Assembly: GCA_964247055.1 (NCBI GenBank)
Contig: OZ176050.1
Span: 11,036,001 to 11,100,000 of the forward strand
From: Paragordius varius
Taxonomy: Eukaryota; Nematomorpha
Length of the DNA: 64,000 nt
Direction of reading: 5' to 3'
A model generated the notes under the pieces. The model had not been told where the DNA came from, did no database searches, and was given only the letters and a program-made list of their open reading frames with translations. This document shows positions 44,184-56,100 of this stretch, piece by piece. A program made the translations under genes and the position numbers. The first letter of the stretch is position 1; each line of letters starts with the position of its first letter.

Positions 44184-47100
44184 ATGGAAGGAAAGCTTCC
44201 AAGAACCGATTCTCGTTTTCAAATAAATAAGATTGATGAACCAGCAGCGGAAAAGAGTCGCGTAAAAATATTGGATGATCCCCAAATTCAAAATTATGAC
44301 AATTTTTCTTACGTTGGTGAAGATCATACCATATCAGAAGAAGACATAACAGAAAATCGTCGTGTTTCATTCCATGAAACGTTGCCCAAAGTCGAACATT
44401 ATAAAAATTCTATTGATTTGGAGCGATTGGGTAAAAGGCCTAGTTTAACTGACTTACATGAAGTCGGAGATAAGGCCTTTTTACAGGTAAACATATAGTT
44501 TTTATTTAAATTTTTGATTTTAACAATTTCTAACATGGATAATTGGTTTAGCGTGCTAGACCTAGTTATGATGTGTTACCCATTGTGGCGACTGAAGATG
44601 TGAGAGGCATTTCGAAAGGTGCTAAATTTGGTTGGATAAAAGGCGTCATGGTAATATAATTTATACAAACACTAATTATATTTTTAAATATCCTAAACTT
44701 TTTTTAGAAAAAAATAATTTATTGACCCTATTTTCAACATAACAGGTAAGATGTTCATTAAATATTTGGGGAGTTATGCTATTTTTACGTCTTTCTTGGA
44801 TTGTTGGACAAGCCGGCATAGGTATGTTTTATTTAACATTGTATTTACACAATAATACTTTTATCACCCATATTTATTTGTACAAATTATTGTTATGATT
44901 GTTTGGGCCAAATAATCGCTTGATAGATAAGGTTTACTTACGCAAAAGTGTATAGTATTAATTTATTCTGTTGCAATAAATTAAGAAAAGATATAGATTA
45001 ATAGCGGAGGAATGTTAAATTTACGACAATAATAAATTTTATACCATAAGGTAGTGTTTATATATATATATATATAATATACATATTGTTTAAAGGTAAA
45101 TTACATTTTATTTGTTTATTAAAATTAGTTAGTTGTGTAACAATTCAATAATCTAAGCTAAAATTATTGGCCCAAATTTGGTATAATACATATTGTATCT
45201 CTGCTTAATTTGTTTCTTTTTACAAATACGAATTTACACATGGTACAAATAAAAATATGATTATAAAATTTTTTGTCAATTTTTCATAAATATTTTTTAT
45301 GTAATATAATATGCATGCACATTATTATATATGATTTTTTTGTAACATTTTGGGAAATACATTTATTATGATATTGGAGAAATATTATGTATGTTGTTCT
45401 CAATCAATAAAATTCTTATTTGTTTTAATGCAATTTTTCTATAATCCTGCATTATTATTACTAGTGTGTTTTTAAATTTTTTTAAATATGTGTTGTGTTA
45501 TGTTATCGTAGGTTAAATCTACAAATTTAAGGGTACCATATTTTTCGATAATTTCGTTTTTTGATCAACAAAATGCAATTTAAAAAATTTGGAAAATATA
45601 CGTAATTTGATAAGTTATTGGCATTGAAATGCATTGAAAAACATATTTATGGGGGTTAAGTATGGATTTCCTTTCAATTTGCCGGCTTTTAATTTTTAAT
45701 TGTTATCCCAATATGTAATATTTTTGTAATTTGATAAAATTTATAGCTTTTGTTAAAATTCAAAAGTATGAAAGTGATTTCACCTGTTACATATTATATT
45801 TTCGTAGTATTATATTGGTTAATATCCAGGTTAAGTGTTTCTTTTAAAAAAATAACTTTGGTTGAGTCCCACCGCATCAAAAAACCAGTGAAAAAATTTT
45901 GTATATCATATAATAGCTTTAAATTGAAAGGGTATATACTATTTAATTTTTATAATAATATGAGTCTTTTAATATAAAATTTTGTTTAATTGTATCCATT
46001 TGTTAACGCAATTATAGTTGCGGATTGATGGATGATTTTTTTAAACTTTTCTGAATGTAATACAATATATGTATGTCATTTCAGGGATATCATGCGTTTT
46101 ACTGTCGTTTTATATATTTTTAATCTATTTAGGTTGCCGCCCTTTCCTATTTTTTACTTTACGATTCCATTTAAGCATTGTATTAGCCATACTTTTAATG
46201 TGTTTAATATGCCCATAAAAGCGTACTCTAAAGGTATGTCCATCTTGTTTTGCAGTAATAGCATTACAGTTTATTCTATCTCTAAGATTAATAATAATTA
46301 ATCTTGCATTGGCCATAATTAACCATTTTTGCGTTTGTTTTGTTACCTGATTGCTGGTCTAATTACCGTCTTGTATATTCTACCTTCTCCAGCAACCTTA
46401 TTATTAAAAACAATAATTTGTTAATAAATTATAGTTTAATTAATATTTGCATTTGTGATACATTAATTGAATATTTGTGTTAATTGACTAGTTACTATTT
46501 TACTTGAATTAACATTATTAATTTATTAAGCACTTCCTTCTTAATATTAAAAAGTCATTATGCGATGATATAGCAATCAAAAGTTTTACAAGTATTTCGC
46601 ATACATATGAGCCTAAAATTTATTTTTGTAATCATTATAATTTTTGCTGTAAGCTTGAAATTTAATATTAAAAAATTTAATATTCACCTTACCTAATTGA
46701 TTTTTATCAATTTAACAAAACAAAATGATATTATTTTGAAAGGAACTTTAATTTAGAAATATGCACGAACTCGTCAAGCCGATTTTATAACACTTCCTTT
46801 TTATAGATGCATTTTTTTAACCAGAATTTCATTTAATATTTCCAAATTTGGTACCATTTCAGAAAAGTTTTTTCTTGAATCGGTTACTCGGTGATTGATT
46901 AAAAAGATTAGCGGTTAAGCAGTTTAAAACGAAATTTAAAACCAAAATATGCAACGCGTATTTTAAAAATTGCTAGAAATATATAATTTTCTCGATCAAA
47001 TTTATACGTTTGTCTTCACGAAGTTTTTAAAATATTTTTACTTTGAAAATTATAGCATTAAGTTAATTATCATAGTTTATCCAAAACATTTTACCATTTT

Positions 47101-50100
47101 TATAAAATTGTTAATATTTTAAACTGAATCAAAATTATGAAATCTTTATATTGTTACCAAAAAAATATTTAAATTTTTACTAGTTATTGAAGCAAACTAG
47201 TTAAATTTATTTCATGCATAAATTAAAATTGATCATATTCAACCTTGTTTATGTTATGGTAAAATACATCTTAATATGTATCAAACTCTTTATATCAATT
47301 ACAAATCGTATTTTGTCCAACAATAGTAATGAGCCAAAAAGATTTTAAACTATTTAATTAATATATATATGGGTACTTTATTATTATGATTTAATAATAA
47401 ATATAGCTTATGCATCTTTGATTGTACTCCTATCGATAACGGTTACAATGATAACGGCAATGTCAATGTCAGCCATTTGCACAAATGGCGAAATCAAAGG
47501 AGGTAAAAATTTATGAGCAAATTTAAAGTTATTGCTAAACTAATCATATGTGTGGTATTGGAGTTTAAAAATTAACTGTTTATTTAGTTAATATGGATAT
47601 TTTTGATACATTTCATAAATAAATACTATTTATGAATTAAAAGTTCAAAAGCATATACTAATCAAACTAAATAAATTGGTTCTTTTTCAATTATTATTAT
47701 ATACGTTAAGGTGGAGCTTATTTCATGATATCTCGGAGCCTGGGACCAGAGTATGGTGGTGCGATAGGTATCATATTTTGTTTGGCAAATGCCATTGCTG
47801 TATCAATGAATGTTGTAGGATTGGCCGAAACTGTTGTTGATCTCATTAAAGTAATAATTACATTATATTATTTTATCAAAAGCTTGTCATTAATATATTG
47901 CGTTCATTTTTAGTATTTGTAATAGAACGAACTGGGAATTTACCATTTTTTGTATTACAATGTGTCCTTGATATTCGTTTTTACCAAATTTGTTGATTTT
48001 CGGCATGTAAAAAATATATATGCTTATGAGGTTTAAGCATAATTACAGGTAATGTCTATTTTTGTGCCGTCTATTTTGCGTTCAGTCATTTTTAATTCTC
48101 ATTTGTTGGAAATGAGTTTTTATGGCTCTTTTTTGTGCAAAGCAATTTATGGGAAATAGGGGCAACTAATTCTTTGCTAATAATAATATTTTGATTTATA
48201 AAATTCTGTCGATTAATGTATGAAAACTTATTTTAGAGATCATCTGAAGGTATGTATGGTATAAGTCCTATCAATTGGGTTCGAATCGTAGGCGTAGTGT
48301 GTATTATCTTTTTACTTTTGGTCGCATTGGCTGGCATGGAATGGGAATCAAAGGTTTTCTTAACAATTTTTTTATACGGTTAATAAAATTTAATTATATA
48401 TATACCATTTACAATTCAAATTCACCCTTGAACAATTTAAATTCACCCTCGAACAATTCAAATTCACCCTTGATTAAAATATATGTTTTTCAATATTACC
48501 TCTATATTATTATATTTTTAAAAAATAAAAATTTTGAATCAAATTAAACTAATACTAAAAAAAATAATAAACTATGACATAAAGATATATTTCATATTAA
48601 AAATGAGTTATATTAGTTCGAAAACACACAATTTATTTTTAGGGTGAATTCGAATTGTTCAAGGGTGAATTTGAACTGTAAATGATATATATATATATAT
48701 ATATGTGGCAGAAATTTAAGATTATATTTTATATATTCAAATTTGCAAACTATTTTATATATGCGATAAAGATTAAGATAAGTTTCCCTGATTTTTGAAC
48801 ATAGCATAAATAAATTAAATAAATAAGAATTTTCTACCCAAAAACAACGTTTTTAATTACAAATTAATCGATTTTATATAATTTTATGATGAATGAAATA
48901 TATTGCAAAACATTGCAATCTAATTATTGTGGAATTTTATTGAATTTTATTATTTTAGGCGCAAATCGTATTCCTCCTAATCTTATTGGTCTCATTCGTA
49001 AACTATTTCATTGGAAGCTTAATGAATCCCAGTATTGTCAAAAAGGCCCGAGGTTTTGCTGGATATAAAGGTAAGCATTTGTTTTTTCTTTAATTTTATC
49101 AATATATTATAAATTTATACGTATAATTTTGTTAGGGTATCTCTTTCGAGAAAATTTTGTACCAGATTTTCGTGGCGAATCATTTTTTTCTGTATTCGCT
49201 ATATATTTCCCATCGGCAACAGGGATATTAGCTGGTGCTAACATATCAGGCGATTTAAAAGTAAGTTATGGTTTTTGACTTTTTTATCTTAAAAATTAAA
49301 ATTTTTTGATAAGCATTAAATAGCGATTAGAGTCCTGTCTTTTAATAAAAATTAAGCAAAAAATAGTTTAAAGATAATATTTTTTCGGTTTAAAACCATC
49401 TTTTAATAAATATAACCATTGTGGTAACAAATGCTAAATAGATATAAATTAAAAAAAATGTATGAGTGGAAAATGCTTTTTATGGTTCAAATATTATATA
49501 AAATTGTTTTTAAATGTATAAAAACTGCTTTAAATAAACTATTGTTTATCTCTAAGTTAAAAGTATTACTTTTTGCATTTATATATGGGTATAAAGGTTT
49601 AACTTTGATAGTTGAATTTTTATTCGATCAATTTTTGTGTTAATTGTTCATTTTTCACCCACGTAACATATATATAATTAGGATGCTCAAAAAGCTATCC
49701 CTAAGGGAACCTTTACAGCTATTATTGTCACCGCTATAAGTTATTGGGCCATGATTTGGTCCATTGGGACTTGTGGTATACGAGCTACGACTGGTTTAGT
49801 TCAAGATGTGATTTTATCACAACAGAGGGGCATTCCTTTTTATCAGAAGGGAAGTCCCCTCAGAGCCTGTAATGAAACATTGTCACACTCCTCCTGTAAA
49901 TATGGACTCCTTAATGATTATCATGTAATGAATTTTATTGTATTTTATTTTATGTTTTTTTTTAATTTGATAATTTTTATCGATGATAAAGAACACATTT
50001 CTCTTATTGATGTTATGAGAAAATCTTTTAATAGAAGTAAAATTCATTAAACATTAATATAGTGGGAGTCATATTTAAATAGGAGGGCAAGATTTTTCGA

Positions 50101-53100
50101 TAATTACTGTCAGTCCAGTGTGGATTTTAGAGTTATTAATACAAAAGACTTGCCCTACTTAAAAATATGTTAAAAAGTGAAACACACAATATCATATTTA
50201 TTAATATAAACAATTTATCTTTTAGTTTGTTGAATTGGCTAGTGGTTTAGGTCCAATCATATCAGCAGGCATATTTTCTGCTACTCTTTCATCCGCAATG
50301 GCTTGCTTAGTCGGAGCATCTAAAGTTTTTCAGGTATAAGATATTTAATAACTGTTTTGAAAAAATTAGTTTTGATATAAATATTTTGCCTTTTACGCAA
50401 TCTTATTATAATTTTTGGATAAGTATGTAAAATTTTGAGATTTTAGGCATTATGTCGTGATAAACTATATCCCGGTCTTCATATGTTTGCTTATGGCACA
50501 AAGAAAAACGATGATCCCGTAAAGGCCTATTTCCTTACCTTCATCATTGCCATCCTTTTTGTTATAATAGGTTTAGTATAATAATTATTAATTAAATTTT
50601 TGAGATTTAACTGTAACTTTGTTGCACGAAAAAGGGCCCTCTATATTTTAAATCATGTATGCGCGCTAATATATTAACCTATTTATATCTATCCATTGAT
50701 ATAATATACCATTTACAATTCAAACCCTTGAACAATTCAAATTCACCCTAAAAATAAATTATGTGTTTTCGTGATAATATAACTCAAAATTAATATGAAA
50801 AATATTTTTACGACATACTTTATTGTTTTTTCAGCATTATATTAATTTTAGACAAAATGTTATTTTAAAAATATTATAAATGGTAATTTTTAATCTAAAA
50901 AAATTTATTTTAGGATGAATTTGAACTGTAAATTGTATATATGGACATATTGTTTAGGTGATTTAAACCTGATAGCTCCCATTATATCGAATTTCTTTTT
51001 AATGGCCTACGCATTAATCAATTATTCTTGTTTCCATGCATCCCGTTCCAAATCTATTGGTAAGCAAATAATTTATTGTTAAGTTTTAGTAAATTTTTTG
51101 TTAAAATATATATTTAGTCAATTCCAAATTCTCTATATTTAACAAAGTGTTTGCCATAACTATTTTTTCAGGTTTTAGGCCAGGATTCAAATATTACAAT
51201 TATTGGATTAGTTTGATTGGAAGTTTATTGTGTTTGGCCGCTATGTTCCTTATCAAATGGTGGGCGGCTTTAGTTACATTGATTGCAGTATTATTTCTCT
51301 ACCTCTATATCAGTATCACAAAACCAAGTTTATTTTATTTTTATATATAAAAAATAATAAATTTTTTTATAAATCTTTAAAAATCTATTTAATGGTTAGA
51401 TGTAAATTGGGGATCATCAACCCAAGCGAAGATATATAAAGATGCACTTGATTCCGTTATGCAATTAAATCAAACCGAGGAACATGTTAAAAATTATAGG
51501 TATGAATTAAAAGAATATATGATTGTTAATAAGGATAAGACACTTATCAATTACTTGGATATATGTAAAATATTTTATAGCCATCTTAAAAAATAATATA
51601 TGGAAAATATTAATTTAAAAAGGATCTCTTTTATTTTTTATTGCCGTAACAACTACTATTTATTGTTACATACTCATTGCTTATTCATTAACAGTATGCA
51701 TTTTAATGGTTGCTTATTTCACACTATAGTTGGGCAAAAATAATAGAAAAAAATTGTTTAATCACATTTTGTTGTTTTTTCCATTACACTACTGTGTTGC
51801 AAATAGACCAACTATAGTGTGAAATAAGCAATCATTAAAATGCATACTGTAATATATACATTATTTATTTTTATCATAACGGAAATTTTTTTACCATATT
51901 TATCATAATATTATGAGTCAATTTACATTTTAACATAAATAAAAATTAATCTTGTTTTTTAAATGCAGGCCTCAAATATTGGTACTTTGTGGAGATCCTA
52001 GAACCCGTCCATCCTTACTTGACTTCGTTAATCTTTTTACTAAAAATATTAGCCTTTTAATTTGTGGAAACATATTTATAAAGGTAATCTAACAAAAAGG
52101 GCCAAATTCCAAAAATTTTTTTTTTAAAACAATGACATAGCATGGTTGGGTGTGAAGTTATACTATATATTATTTTGATGATAATTTAAATGTTGTCTGG
52201 TTTTTTTTATAAATAGGACATTAATGGTTTATATATACAATTTACACTTCAAATTTACCCTAAAATTAAATTATGTGTTCGAACTAATATAACTCATAAT
52301 TGGGATGAAATATATCTTTATGGTAATTTATTACTTTTTTAGTAATAAATTTAAACAAAATTTCATTTTAAAATCATAAAAAATTAGGCCAATTTTAATC
52401 CTGAAAAACATATAATTTATTTTAGGGTGAATTTGAATTGGTAAAGGGTGAATGATATGGTAAATATTTGAAATAAAAGTAATTAACAACCCTTTGTATA
52501 ATTTGAAACACAAATAACTTAATATTATTAATTTTTATTTGAAATAATTTTGAAGTTATTAATTTAAATGGGCTATAACACAGACACACACACACACACA
52601 TAGCAAAAAAGAAGGTCATTTTGATTTAACGAAAATTTTTTTTTATCATGAGATAGCTTATGACCAGCGTATTCATTTGCCGCAAAAATTTTTATTTTTA
52701 TTTTTTGACAACCTAGTTTTTGAAATATTGAGTGAAAATCCAAATCGGGCAAAAAGTGAAAATTAAGGATACTTCAAAAAATAATGATAAATCTGAATTA
52801 TTATCGTTTATTATCATTTTAGGAGTTATTTTCAATATATAAATAGCCTAAAATCATATAGTTAGGGTTTCTATAAAATTTCAGGTCAAAAGATGGCGTT
52901 TTTCTTTTATCACACCTAAATGCAAAAAAAAACAATATTTTTGGTTTTATTTTGATATAAAAGTTTGTTTTCCTGAATAAAATATGAATGTTAAGATTTT
53001 TATAGTGAGTTTAGGTAGTAAATAATTAAAAAAAATATTTTAATATAGTTTCATTAAACTTATTTTGTCATTTAAGTGTGTTAAAAGAAAAACGCCATCT

Positions 53101-56100
53101 TTTGACCTGATATTCTATAGAAACCCAAACTATATGATTGGCTATTTATATATTGAAAATATCTCCTAAAATGATAATAAACCATAATATTTCAAATTTT
53201 ATCAATATTTTTTGTGCGGCAAATGAATACGTTGGTCATAAGCTATCTCATGAAAAAATTTTTTTCGTTATTTTTCGTTTAAAAATTTTTTGCACACAGA
53301 ATATATATATATGTTTTAGTCTCTAAACGAAGATTACCCTGACATAGACAAGCCATCGGTTTATAAAGCTTTGGAAAATCGAAACATTCGAGCTCTGTAT
53401 AACACTTCGGTAACCACAAATTTTTGTCTAGGAGCACGATCTTTAATGGAAGTATGCGTATTTTATTTCGCTATTGATTTCATTTATATTTGTAACATAT
53501 ATATTTTATATGATAATCGACCATTACATTATAAAAAAACAATTTTTTAAATTAGATCTCCGGTTTGGGACGCTTAAGACCTAATATAGTTATAATTGGT
53601 TTTAAACGAAAGTGGGAGGATTGTTCAATAGAGGATATCGAAAACTATGTTAACGTTATCCAGTAATTTATTTGGATCAATATTATATATCAAAAATATT
53701 TTTTATATATAAACATACAATATGAATATTCTTTTTAGTGACGCTTTTAATATGCGATTCGGAGTTGGTATTCTGAAAGTGAAGGAAGGATTAGATTTTT
53801 CAGCAATGTTATTTGAGTCAAAGAAGGAAACATTACCTATCATCCCGGAACCAAAAATAGAAGATGATGTTCAATTTTCGATCACAAGTTCCGACAAACT
53901 TAGGCGAAAAACACTTGCTGCCCCTATTATTCAAGGTAAAAAGACGGATTTTTTTATCTAAAAGAAAGATATGGTTTAAACGTGCAAAAAGGACAAAAGA
54001 TGCCGTTTTTGCCTGTTTTATGACCATAAAATTAGTCTTTCTCGTTGTGCTGTCAGTTCGATTATGTTAATATAAATCACTTTCAAAACTATTTCATTGT
54101 TTTTAATCGGCATTTAAGGAGTTTAGTACTTTGGGGCTTTGAATTTTAGAGGCAGTTCTATAAAATGCCAAGGAATCTAAACCCATATCTGACGCATTAC
54201 AAATGTATAAAATATGTTTATAAATATATATATATGCCTACTGGACTATTGAGAACTAGGTCTCTTGCTTTAATATGACCTGAATATTGTTAAAGCTGTT
54301 TTATGTCTCCATATTAGGCTCAGTATATGGTTAATCCCTTATATAAATTAACAAATTTGCTCTTGATTCCTTAAAAATAATTTTTTGTTAAAAAATGTAT
54401 TGCATACTCTAATTTTTTTATTCCAATTTTATTTTTAACTCATTTAGATACTGATGATTATTTCACCAATGAAAATTACGTACCTGACGTTTCCAAAACG
54501 ATATTTGCACCACCTGCAGCAGCTATACGGTTTAGGGAGTCGGCTCACCCTCTACATCAGCATACAGTTCATGGGCTTATTCCTTCTCGCAATGGAGATA
54601 TTACACTTTATCCTACGCGACAAGTTGCGAGCCAGATAGAACATGGAACTGCACAGCAAACTAAAGATAATGTAAACACTGCCCCATACAGACAACGTTT
54701 TGCCTCAATGCATGAATTACCAACCTCGTATATCAGCATTTTTTTTAATAATGGGAAAATTTAACCTTTATTGATTACTTTTGGCATTAATTTTGATTCG
54801 ATTTATAACATTTTAGTTTTATATTGTTTGTGTTATGGATTTACAAAATTACATATTTACAATTGGCCATAAACTAGGTTATTGATACTATTTATATTTA
54901 TTTTTTGATAAAAATCAAATAATATATTAAACTCCAATATTCTTACTAATAGTAATGCAACTTTTATTCACAAATTATATATTTTCGAGTAGACAACCTT
55001 TAGTGAAAAACAACCGCAAAGATGGTGGATACACCAATTTTATATCCTCACTACCCAAACCAATACAAAAAATGTTTGCCTACCCGCCTTTGTGTTTTTT
55101 CTCACAAAAATTTGGGCGATCTAGTTTGGATCAGACTGAATCGTATTTAATATCAGGACACGGTATATATAATTTTGCATTAAATATCACAAACTACAAA
55201 TTGACAAATTATTTATCCTTTTGATTTAGATACATCTATACCAAATGGGAAAACTGTCAAAGCTAACGCCATATCTTCCGAAGGGACAGAAAACGTTAAT
55301 TTTGATGCAATAACCGGTACCGAGGATGAATTATTCATGCCAAGTGCAGTAATAGTTCCGTCCCCAAGCAAGGTCGATGCCCCTAAATTTTTGGATCTAA
55401 ATATGGGACAATTAAATAAACGTTTTAGTCGAGAAAGTGTTGCTGGAAAATTTATAAATCAACTAGGGGCGGCCCGCGAAAATTTTGAACGATTATCCAA
55501 GGGTCAATCCCAATTAAATCTTGTTCGTGAATCATCCGTTCCAAATATAGCTGGCTTAAAAGCGACACGTTCCTTTATTATTAATACTGCTCTTACTGCG
55601 GAAAGTGTTAACCCTCTTAAAAGTAAAGATGATAATTTAACGTCTAAGTTGTCAAACGCCAAAAATTTGGGCAAGGGATCAGTCGCTAGTAATGATAAAA
55701 TATCGTCATTTTATATTGCGGACCAGGGTTCATCACATTCAACCTCGCCTGATAAACTATCACTCCGTACCAATATGGAAAAATCAGTTCCTCAACCTGT
55801 GTCAATACAAAAAAACATACTTGCGAAAAAAGCAATTGTAAAATTTAATAATACACCCACTCCTTCGACCCCATATCATTTGTCTTATATGGAGCCACCG
55901 ATCGAAATTGATACAAATGTTGAAAGACACCAAAAATTTAAAGCTACGCGCGAACACGATTCTAAAAATAAAAAATCCAAGGATAATTCTAAATCTAAAA
56001 AAAGACGAGGTAAAAAAAGGGATAAGCTACAAGCTAAAAGATTAGTCCCTGAATTCGCAAAAATATTCGATGAAAGTTCCTCCGAAGAATTGGATGATAG

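Noticed and set aside
53722-53961. Open frame as a separate small gene
   Set aside because: Its core is cotransporter exon 53739-53935, bounded by an AG acceptor and GTAAAA donor in the right phases.
54670-54700. Alternative donor (AAT|GTAAAC) for the cotransporter exon 54448-54727
   Set aside because: It would end in phase 0 and cannot join the next exon at 54990, which needs phase 2; the donor after 54727 fits.
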